DNA of 15,411 nt. It comes from Thoreauomyces humboldtii. Its lineage: Eukaryota; Chytridiomycota; Chytridiomycetes; Spizellomycetales; Powellomycetaceae. Below are positions 8,677-15,411 of this stretch, in pieces. Where the stretch lies: NCBI GenBank assembly GCA_027596035.1, contig JADGJA010000547.1:1-15411 (forward strand). Reading direction: 5' to 3'. Under the pieces are notes generated by a model. It was not told where the DNA came from, did not search any database, and saw only the letters and a program-made list of their open reading frames with translations. The translations under genes and the position numbers were made by a program. Position 1 is the stretch's first letter. Each line of letters begins with the position of its first letter.

Positions 8677-9747
8677 ATGGCTGCTCTCTACATGTACAGG
8701 CAACACTCTCCGGACAACTCTGACGCGGAGTGCCACCGTCCGCCGGGTTGGTCTGGAAAGGATGACCGACGTCACCATTACTTGGCACCCAGGATCGCGG
8801 ACATTCCCCTCCGAAAGCTCACACTGTCGGGCAATGCTTTAAGCGGCCGTTCCGCCCAGCTCGCTGCATCGATGCTGGGTGGCTGCCTCCAAGAACTCCG
8901 GCTCGTAGATTGCGGACTCGGTCCCGCGGGCATGGTAGTGGTCGCCAAAGTGTTGTCCGGCACGAGGGGTCTCAGGGTCTTGGACGTCGCAGACAACCGT
9001 TGCGGCCCCAAGCCCCTGACCTGGATCGTCAACGCTCACGCCAAAACCCTCGAGGACGTCAACCTCGGATCGAACAGGATCGAGGGACGTGGCGTCGCGC
9101 AACTCTGCGACGCGCTCGGTCGCTGTCGACTTTTGCGACTGAGCCTCGAGGATTCGACGTGGGGAGGAGTGGAGGAGGTCAAGCTTCTGGCCGCCGGTTT
9201 CCGACCCAAAGGGAACTGGCGGGGGTTGGAGAGGATCAATCTCCAGTCCTGCTCATTCGACTGTCTGTCGCTGTCGTTGCTCTTGGCCATGATGGAGAAC
9301 GGCGGGTTGACCGACCTCGTCCACTTGAGGTTGGCCAATAACGACTTTGACGGGAAGGCGCTCATCCGCATGTCAAAGCTCGTTCGCAGCAACCCAAAGC
9401 TCGAGATCATCTCGCTGACTAGGGCTGACTTCGCGGAGGAGGAGGAGGATGGGGAGGAGGAAGCGGAGGAGGACGAGGAGGAGGGCGAGGAGGAAGATGA
9501 AGAGGATGAGGAGAAGGAGGTGAAAAAGGAGGAGGTGAAGGAGGAGGTGGATGAGAAGCTGGGGGGAGGCGGTCGGAAGGAGGAGGACGCTGAGGAAGAT
9601 GAGGAGGCGAGGTCGAACAGGCGGTTCCAGATCGCCATAACGGTCGTCCACGACACCCTGAAGGAGATCGGCCTTCAGAACAGCGTACTCCAGATCGAGA
9701 CGGAGCACGACGACGAGGACGACAACGAGACAGCTGGCAACGTTTGA
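8677..9747 (+). CDS. RanGAP (Rna1)-like leucine-rich repeat protein, N-terminally short, acidic tail
   Basis: Intronless, 356 aa from the ATG at 8677. About seven ribonuclease-inhibitor-type LRRs cover residues 46-250, for example LRKLTLSGNALSG, LQELRLVDCGLGPAG, LEDVNLGSNRIEGRG and LVHLRLANNDFDG. They are followed by a Glu/Asp block (about 254-311) and a short C-terminal segment (FQIAITVVHDTLKEIGLQN). Repeat order and the LRR-then-acidic-tail layout resemble Rna1/RanGAP, the GTPase activator of Ran. The match starts at roughly the middle repeats: the first LRRs of RanGAP, which carry the proposed catalytic arginine region, are absent. Where RanGAP usually has Asn before the CGxG/NGLG motif this protein reads DCGLGP. 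It begins 40 nt after the ARG7 stop on the same strand. It may be a degenerate paralogue or non-GAP LRR protein; GAP activity is doubtful. An upstream extension into ARG7 exon 3 is open but looks like frame shadow. Confidence 0.72.
   Translation: MAALYMYRQHSPDNSDAECHRPPGWSGKDDRRHHYLAPRIADIPLRKLTLSGNALSGRSAQLAASMLGGCLQELRLVDCGLGPAGMVVVAKVLSGTRGLRVLDVADNRCGPKPLTWIVNAHAKTLEDVNLGSNRIEGRGVAQLCDALGRCRLLRLSLEDSTWGGVEEVKLLAAGFRPKGNWRGLERINLQSCSFDCLSLSLLLAMMENGGLTDLVHLRLANNDFDGKALIRMSKLVRSNPKLEIISLTRADFAEEEEDGEEEAEEDEEEGEEEDEEDEEKEVKKEEVKEEVDEKLGGGGRKEEDAEEDEEARSNRRFQIAITVVHDTLKEIGLQNSVLQIETEHDDEDDNETAGNV
9433..9608 (+). repeat. Purine-rich GGA/GAG low-complexity tract
   Basis: About 175 nt almost wholly A/G on the + strand, built from GAGGAGGA-type units and coding for the Glu/Asp block of the LRR protein. 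The opposite strand is a pyrimidine tract. The in-frame coding interruptions (GAT, GTG, AAG) argue for selected coding use rather than a pure microsatellite, though length variation by slippage is likely. Confidence 0.8.
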
Positions 9748-10409
9748 TGGAGACAAGTTCAAAAGGACGCGCAGGGCAGGGAAGCAAAGGGATTGGTACG
9801 GAATGGCGGTAAGCGACGGTAAGGATTGGGAAGATGGAACTTATGAGTTGATGCGCAGGAGGGCGTGCTCTTTTCCCCTGACGCTGCTAAAGCGAGGGGT
9901 TTTTAATGAGGCATCGGCTCCTGGTGGCAGTGGTCAACCTCGAATCGAGCGATCGAGTAAAGGGACGTAAGGGATTCCTTTCTTGCGGCGTCCCATCATC
10001 ACAAATACATTGCGAGTCAGGTACCTGCTCGTTAGTAAAGCTTTCTATCACAATGGATCTCATGTGGATCACGAGCTGTCCAAACGATTGCCTATGAAGA
10101 GTACATGTAGTTGGATTCTCATTCTCTTTCGGCATCCTCAATCAAAACCTCGCCGATGCTCCGGGAAAGGAGATGGAGAGGCCGCGAAGCCAAGCTTGAC
10201 CCGTATCCGCTGCACGCGACTCGGCCTTCCAATCAGATGATCCCATGTCGACAGACAGCTTCAGGCTAGAACCCTCAGGATCATCTTTATCGGCATCCAC
10301 ACTCTGCATTCCCTCGTTCCCTCATTTTCCTTCCTCTTCCCCGTCCTCGTCGGTGCTGAAGTTTATGGGAACGGCTTTGAGCGGGTGGTGGACGGTTTGG
10401 ACAGCTTGT
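9748..10409. other. Convergent intergenic region, LRR gene / HP1-like gene
   Basis: 662 nt between the two stops. Small open frames occur on both strands (up to about 85 codons), but none shows a motif, and all have mixed, unbiased composition. It should hold the two 3' UTRs. I see no RNA gene or mobile-element end. Confidence 0.5.
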
Positions 10410-11017
10410 TCAGATATCCGGTCCGACGGCGGATTCAGCAGGCTCTCCGAGGAGATCGCCGATGCAGTCCTGCGACTCGCCGAGGCTGTGGGTCACCTGA
10501 ATTTTAGAAGGAAGGTCAGGTTCCCTCCCATTGGCTACTTGTTCGGGCGCTCGCTTGCGGAACTGAAGATTCTTTTCGTAAAATTGTAGCATCTGAAAAA
10601 TGAAGACGTGAGAGATCGTGCCCAATCCGAGAAGCTCCGTGAATATGGATTCCTAACACATAGAGGATGGTGCAAGCACCGAGGGAAGGATCATGCAGGG
10701 GATATTGGGTTCTTACAGCCTGATGACACTTTCGATAGACGACCGTGGCAGGGTGCCAGCTCTGAGTCCCGTCTCTCCAGAGCAGACCGATCGACAACTC
10801 ATTGTCCTGTGTCGGGGTGATGTCTATAACGTCCTCGACTAGCCTCTCCCATGACCTCCTGGCTGCGCGACCTTCAACGTTGACGGTTTCGTTTTTGGGA
10901 CCCTTGCTCCGTTTTCGCTGATCAGCCCAATACTCGTCCAGCAACTGTTGATGTTTGATGTGCTTTTCTGCCTCCCATACAACGTACCTCACCACGACGA
11001 ATATGAGAAGGCAACAT
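10410..11017 (-). CDS. HP1: HP1-like chromoshadow-domain protein; 5' end unresolved, chromodomain core missing
   Basis: Two clear exons (- strand): one reaching from about 10977 down to 10717, and 10410-10592. They splice (GTAAGA...TTTCAG) to SWERLVEDVIDI ... LSIGLLWRDGTQSWHP, VVYRKCHQAMLQFYEKNL. This is a full chromoshadow domain, very like S. pombe Swi6 (SWEDLVSSIDTI ... HHPSTI ... KCPQKMLQFYESHL). That domain dimerises HP1 and binds PxVxL partners in heterochromatin. Upstream, WEAEKHIKHQQLLDEYW resembles only the last helix of a chromodomain, and then the frame meets the end of the neighbouring gene at 11081. No ATG lies in this frame before 11124. One rescue model is ATG at 11017, exon 10988-11017 and a 43-nt intron (GTACGT...CAACAG) to 10944, but that intron is shorter than any other here. 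It could be a shadow-only protein, a truncated copy, or the 3' part of a read-through transcript. Confidence 0.75.
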
Positions 11018-11080
11018 CGATATATTGCAAATAAAAGATATAAGAAAAAAGCGTCGCACCCCGTCCCTATCCAAAAAAAA

Positions 11081-12328
11081 TCACATCCCGAACATGGGCG
11101 ACATTCCGTTTCCCATGAGAGCATTAGCCCACACCTTCCTCCTATGACTCGACTGTTTCTTCCTGTCCCTCTCGGCCTGCTCGATCTGCTGTTTCTCGAG
11201 CTGTATGATGCCCTCCAGTCGGGCCTTCTCGAGCGCCTTGACCTGCTTGCATCGGATGATGGCAGCGAGTGCAGCGTCCTGGGCTTCGCGTTCGGCGTGT
11301 TCCGCCATCGAGATCCGATCGGATGCCGCCACGTCGTCGAGATCGTCGGCGGCGGGCGCGATTCCGTCGGGTGTGAGCGTCGTGGCGCTTTCGGGGGAGG
11401 TGGAGAACAGTCCGCCCGTGGAGTCGGTGGAAGTGATCGAGGTGCCTAGGACGGGATGTGAGGAGAGCGTCGTCGTCGTGCTGGCGATGAGCGTCGGAGA
11501 TGACGATGTCGTGCTCGTGATGGGTGGAACCTCGGTGCATAGCTCCTGGCTCGTCATCTTCCGTTCGAGACAGACAGTCGCTGGGTCGGTGCTGTCGAAG
11601 GAGACGACCATGGCGGCTGGATTGACGGCGAAGGAGACTCGTCTTCGACATGACGGGTAGGACGTCCCTCCCGAGCTCTTGTAGCTGGACTCTCCACCTC
11701 CCACGAGCGAGTACGAGCTCGTCGCCATGCTCGTCGTACTTTTTGAGAGCAGTCCCGAAAGACAGGGTAACGTGGGAGAAGGACCGGCAACGGAGTCCAA
11801 GGAAGTTCGAGGGGTGAGGGATGGGGATTCCGGTGAAAGCGACCCGAAAAGAACGTTCATGTTTCCTTCATCGCTGCAAGCGGTTCCGACCGAATCGGCG
11901 CTGTCTCGCCGATCTCCTCTCCTCGACCCCTTGGCAAGGTCCCCGTCCATCTCGAACGCCATGAGCTTTGCGACGGCAGGATGGACCATGGCGATGGGTT
12001 GACTCGGCGGTGGAGTCGGAGCCGCCGTCACCGGCATCGCGGGAGGTGGCAACGATATGGCGTGCAAAGGGACGATGGGTCCCATGTGCTTGACATGCTC
12101 GAGCGTAACGCCCGCCGGCGCCGTGTGCAGGTCCTTTCTTCCATCGAGAGACGGGCTGGACCTTCCGTTGGAAGTGCTTGTTGGTTTTCGGGCGGGCTTG
12201 CTGGCGGAGAGGGTAGGGGAAGAGGATTTTTTCGAGGATGATGCGACGGGTGGGGTTTGGGATGCAGCGGTACTGCCACCTATCCGCGTGACACGGAGAA
12301 CTGACGCCCAAAAAGGTTGTGCTCCCAT
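11081..12328 (-). CDS. Uncharacterised disordered protein with RVSF motif and C-terminal coiled coil
   Basis: Single open frame of 415 aa; family not recognised. Composition is Ser/Thr/Pro-rich and probably disordered for residues 20-335, with many SP/TP sites (LSPESPSLTPRTS), suggesting phosphorylation. Residues 228-233 read RRRVSF, a match to the RVxF docking motif for protein phosphatase 1. The C-terminus (about 342-394) is a charged, Ala/Glu/Lys/Gln-rich helix likely to form a coiled coil, followed by SSHRRKVWANALMGNGMSPMFGM, which has the look of a conserved tail. There is no membrane segment or signal peptide. The ATG at 12328 is the first in frame, but CGGATAG at about 12279-12285 could be an intron acceptor, so the first 15 residues are uncertain. 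The stop at 11081-11083 is only about 65 nt before the nearest possible HP1-like start. Confidence 0.72.
   Translation of the reverse strand: MGAQPFWASVLRVTRIGGSTAASQTPPVASSSKKSSSPTLSASKPARKPTSTSNGRSSPSLDGRKDLHTAPAGVTLEHVKHMGPIVPLHAISLPPPAMPVTAAPTPPPSQPIAMVHPAVAKLMAFEMDGDLAKGSRRGDRRDSADSVGTACSDEGNMNVLFGSLSPESPSLTPRTSLDSVAGPSPTLPCLSGLLSKSTTSMATSSYSLVGGGESSYKSSGGTSYPSCRRRVSFAVNPAAMVVSFDSTDPATVCLERKMTSQELCTEVPPITSTTSSSPTLIASTTTTLSSHPVLGTSITSTDSTGGLFSTSPESATTLTPDGIAPAADDLDDVAASDRISMAEHAEREAQDAALAAIIRCKQVKALEKARLEGIIQLEKQQIEQAERDRKKQSSHRRKVWANALMGNGMSPMFGM
11630..11641 (-). other. RVSF codons (candidate PP1-docking motif)
   Basis: Four codons for Arg230-Val231-Ser232-Phe233 of the uncharacterised protein, preceded by two more arginines. 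PP1 regulatory subunits use basic residues followed by V-x-F in just this form. The Ser inside the motif could act as a phosphorylation switch. The motif is short and chance matches are common. Confidence 0.45.
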
Positions 12329-13480
12329 ATGTATGTATATGCTCTGTTTAGATTTCGCCCCACACTACGGCTGTGTGGTGTCAAATGGCAGCGGATATCG
12401 GAATGGGAGGAGCCAGTGAGCTTTTTGGACAGGCGGTTGCTGCGGGTGAACGACAATGGATCCCGAGTCAGGCTGAGAAGGTAGTCGTATGTAGTCAGTT
12501 GGAAAGCTTCAGGACGAGCGAGGAACGAATGTTTTGTTCTGGTCGGGAGCGAGGTGAGAGGAGCAGGGTCACAGTCCCATCGGGTTATGAAGGGGGACGG
12601 ACGGGGATTCAACAAGCGGGCGGACGACGATTGTCCACTTTCTGCTAAGTCGCACAAAGGAGGGCGCGTGTTTTAGGAGCGTCACGCGCTGGAAGCGTGG
12701 CGGTACTCACGGTACCCTCGTCTGCCGATGAGATCAAAGATTATGCTTATAGTTCTTCGACGGTTGTGCGCTGGGGTGTATGGGGTGCCGAGCGCGGGGG
12801 CACGCTCTGGTGACTAGCATCCAGATGGAGTCTCGGGGGTACCGCATTGAGGACCGTCCAAAGATAGGCACACATAGTGTCGTCAGAGGTAGACACACCG
12901 ACCCTGGGATGCCTGAGAGAAGCTCCAACTGATCCCTCGATCTCTTTTGCCGCTAGATCCTAGTAAGTATGTCGCCTTTCTGCGGTTGCCTTTGGGTTTG
13001 AAGAATTTGTATCGCGACACTGTGAGTTGGCAGAGAGAGGCAGAAACTACCACCGAAGGTTGCCTGCAATGCCAACTCCTCGTGAATCAGAGTTGACTGG
13101 AATGGAGATTCCAAGCTCTCCTTGCGTCCTTAGCCTGGTCTACATCGCGAAGGGGTTTCGGGCCCTATTACGGTCTGCGGAATCAAGTGAACAATGTCTG
13201 ACAGGTCCTGGTGGATTGATGAGTGAGCCCCTGACAGCCGCCCCTCACACTCCGTCCGTCCGAATCCATCGGACTTCACCCCTCCCCCCCCCCATTGGCA
13301 TTTCTTCCTGCATCACAGAACACGCGGGGCCCAGGCATCACGAGGACGGTGCGCTACAGTGAAGACCTCGGGGGAACGTAGTTGGGAGTAGGAGGAGTAG
13401 GTCTCACCCAAAGCAGTAACCCCTCTCTCCACTTTGTCAAAAGCGAAAAGGGCGCAGAGGAAAGCAGCATAGAGTGCGAG
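12329..13480. promoter_or_regulatory. Divergent promoter region, 415-aa gene / site-2 protease
   Basis: About 1150 nt, the longest gap in the window. I find no convincing gene: open frames such as 13027-13362 on + are short and show no motif. A C10 run lies at 13284-13293. A good splice-donor-like sequence (CTAGTAAGTATG) at about 12959-12970 might belong to a 5' UTR intron of the protease gene, but I see no decisive partner. No tRNA fold was found by eye. No clear sterol-regulatory element was seen near the protease start. Confidence 0.45.
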
Positions 13481-15398
13481 ATGGCGTTCGCTCACCTCGT
13501 CGCAGCTCTCCTCCTCTTCTGGGGTCTGGTCAGGCTCCTCCTTCTTTCCTGCATGCCACCGAATACCAACGCCAACCAAGCTCTCTTCTCCTCATCTTCC
13601 TCCTCCCATACTTCTACTCGAAGATCCTCTCCTTCTCCTCTCCTCCCGGTCTCGTCATCGACGCCCTCCTCCTCTTCCTCCGCATCCTCCTTCACCCACT
13701 CGTTCGGTCAGATCCACTACGAGACCTCCCTTCTCAACCCCGTGTTTCGATCCCTCGGTGCACGATTTGCCAGGTTCTGGAGACCTTGGTTCGCGGTGGG
13801 AGCGGTGGTGGGGACGACGTGTCTGGTCATCGCCGTCGGCGTGCTGGCCAAGAGTCTCGGCGATGTGATATCGTTGTCCGTCGGTGGATCCCTGGCTGGC
13901 AAGGAGATCCACTCTGAAGATGGACCGCAGAGTGTGGACTTTCGGGCCAACAGCACGTTGATGCTGTCTACCGGTGGATCCCTCGGTCAGGCGGTAGGAG
14001 GCAACGGGTTCGTGTCTTTGGTACGTTCGAGGTACGAGCTTTGTCTTGGAAGCGGTGGCATGTGTGGAGAGAAAACTCCCAGACGTGGAAGGATGCGGGT
14101 CTCATTGTTGACTTCTTCTTTCTCAGATACCTGGGGTCAACCTCCCGCTGTCACTGATGCCGTATTACCTTACCGCTCTCCTCGTCTGCGGGGTCTTCCA
14201 CGAGCTCGGGCATGCCCTGGCCGCGGTCATGTAAGTCCACCAAATTACCGAGAACTACCGTCCTCTTCGAACCTGCACATTTTGACCACCCTCTCTCTCC
14301 CATAGCCATCGAGTTCCGGTCCAATCCTCCGGAATCTTCCTGGCGGTCATCTACCCAGGCGCGTTCGTCTCCCTTCACGAATCCACCCTCTCCCTCCTCG
14401 CACCCGTCCACAGACTGCACATCATCTGCGCAGGCGTCTTCCACAACGGCGTGCTGGCGATCCTCGCCCTCGTCGCGCTGTACGCATCACCCGTCCTCCT
14501 GTCGCCGGGCTACGAGGTCCTCACGAACAGCGTGGCGGTCCTAGGCGTGTCGCAGGAATCTCCCCTTTTTGGTCATCTGGCGGTTCGGACTCGCGTCGCG
14601 TCGATCAACGGTAGAGGGATCGTGGGTGGGATCGGCGCATGGGAGGATCTTCTTTGGAGGGAGACGGGACCTGTCTTGCTCGATGGATTGTGCGTTCCGA
14701 AGGCTCTCTTGGAAGGTGCGAGAACGCGACTGGGGACGGTCCGTTGCAACGCGTGCGCCAAGCGAAAAGGTGCTTATACCCCTCTTCTGCATCTTCATTC
14801 AGATCTTCCGAGAACGTGCTGCGATGTATCCCAATCCCAACCACTGGGTCCACCGACCGCCGTCGGTCAGTGCTTCCGCGAGCACCCCTTCTTCGCACCC
14901 GCCCCCGTCACCATCATCAACGGCACGCTTCCTGTCGATCCGAAGACTGTAACGACGGGCTTCTGTTTACCCCTCCACGAGGTCATGCAGAAATATCCCA
15001 CCTGCAATGGTCCTTCAGACTGTCATTCCTCCGTCCCGGACGATCATCCCACATCGTCACCGTCTCCACCTGCCGTACCATCAGAACCACCATCCTGCGT
15101 CGCTCCGTACATCCCACACCCTGACATCCGAATCCTGAGGCTCGGATCGTTGGACGATGGGGCGGGAACGCAGCCCGTCGAGAGGGTCGTGACGTTCCTG
15201 GGAGATCCGAGGGAGGTCTGGGAGGGAGGTGAGCGATTTTGTGTCTCTCTCTCTCTGACTTCAAACGAAGACTTCCTGGCATCGCTCGATGCTGATGTTG
15301 TCATTTTTTGAAAAAACAAAAGTCAAAGTCGGGAAACTGTATCCACGATCCAGTCTCCTCCCACTCGCGTTCCCGTACATGATAGAATGTTTCCTCCA
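13481..15398 (+). CDS. S2P: Site-2 protease (S2P/MBTPS2/Stp1-type), 3' end outside window
   Basis: Membrane zinc metalloprotease that cuts SREBP-type transcription factors inside the Golgi membrane; in basidiomycetes such as Cryptococcus it serves the sterol/hypoxia response. Exons 13481-14020, 14127-14230, 14306-14715, 14803-15228, 15323-15398, then a donor GTGAGT at 15399. An N-terminal membrane helix (residues 2-22) is followed by a Ser-rich loop. Then [14 protein letters not shown] and FWRPWF align with human MBTPS2, and [14 protein letters not shown] precedes the zinc motif HELGH (205-209) in [28 protein letters not shown] and [19 protein letters not shown] fit the membrane core. A Cys-rich lumenal part with a PDZ-like stretch follows, then [17 protein letters not shown]. 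The ATG at 13481 puts the first helix at the N-terminus; the frame is open to 13382 but adds an unlikely leader. The C-terminal LDG motif must lie beyond the window. Confidence 0.93.
14716..14802 (+). other. S2P intron 3: length divisible by three and stop-free
   Basis: 87-nt GT...CAG segment. Splicing joins LLE to DLPRTCCDV, which fits the family. Because it has no stop in the coding frame, retention would insert 29 residues including a CNAC pair into the lumenal part without breaking the protein. The donor GTGCGA is weak. Confidence 0.6.
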
Positions 15399-15411
15399 GT
15401 GAGTGCTATCC

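Noticed and set aside
9036..9787. Antisense frames rich in Ser or Pro across the LRR gene
   Set aside because: They are complements of the GAG/GAA acidic tract and codon-shadow frames; no motif.
10945..10987. 43-nt intron giving the HP1-like gene a start at 11017
   Set aside because: Donor GTACGT is good and phases fit, but the intron would be shorter than all others (57 nt or more) and would remove the protein-like stretch WEAEKHIKHQQ; kept only as an alternative in the annotation.
12660..12990. Possible tRNA or small nuclear RNA in the long intergenic gap
   Set aside because: Looked on both strands for a T-loop, acceptor stem, and U1/U2/U4/U5/U6 or C/D box hallmarks; nothing convincing.
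13027..13362. 111-codon + strand frame upstream of the site-2 protease
   Set aside because: No recognisable domain, crosses a C10 run, composition mixed; most likely promoter or 5' UTR sequence.
1..15411. CRISPR array, transposon ends, prophage or viral genes
   Set aside because: No spaced repeats, terminal inverted repeats with a transposase, reverse transcriptase or capsid-like frames were seen; the gene set is ordinary nuclear fungal.

Overview
The window looks like nuclear DNA of a filamentous or yeast-like fungus, most probably a basidiomycete. The genes carry many short introns (mostly 57-106 nt, GT...AG), are closely packed on both strands, and have no bacterial signals. The gene set also fits: a metazoan-type site-2 protease, a KDM4 histone demethylase with an extended PHD finger, an HP1-type chromoshadow protein, RNASEK and a mitochondrial ArgJ. 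Retention of S2P in the SREBP pathway is typical of basidiomycetes, whereas many ascomycetes lost it. I cannot name a genus. All gene models below were spliced by hand from the sequence.

Layout: (1) 1-110, possible acidic C-terminus of an upstream + gene. (2) 519-1795, - strand, 8-exon short-chain dehydrogenase. (3) 2188-3005, + strand, 4-exon RNASEK / V-ATPase subunit f microprotein, divergent from the SDR. (4) 3231-6441, - strand, 9-exon KDM4-type JmjN-JmjC-ePHD demethylase. (5) 7083-8636, + strand, 3-exon ArgJ (ornithine acetyltransferase), divergent from KDM4. (6) 8677-9747, + strand, a RanGAP-like LRR protein that starts 40 nt after the ArgJ stop and lacks the RanGAP N-terminus. (7) 10410-about 11017, - strand, an HP1-like chromoshadow protein with no chromodomain core and an unclear 5' end. 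(8) 11081-12328, - strand, an unrecognised disordered 415-aa protein with an RVSF motif and a C-terminal coiled coil. (9) 13481 to the window end, + strand, site-2 protease, cut by the window edge before its C-terminal motif.

Functional links: KDM4 (removes H3K9/K36 methylation) and HP1 (binds at H3K9me heterochromatin) lie about 4 kb apart and act on the same chromatin mark. The other genes are ordinary housekeeping functions: arginine synthesis in mitochondria, V-ATPase, SREBP processing and NADP-dependent oxidoreduction. The most unusual points are the two 5'-truncated-looking genes (RanGAP-like and HP1-like). Each abuts the 3' end of a same-strand neighbour with almost no intergenic space.

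I saw no convincing tRNA, rRNA, CRISPR, transposon or viral gene.
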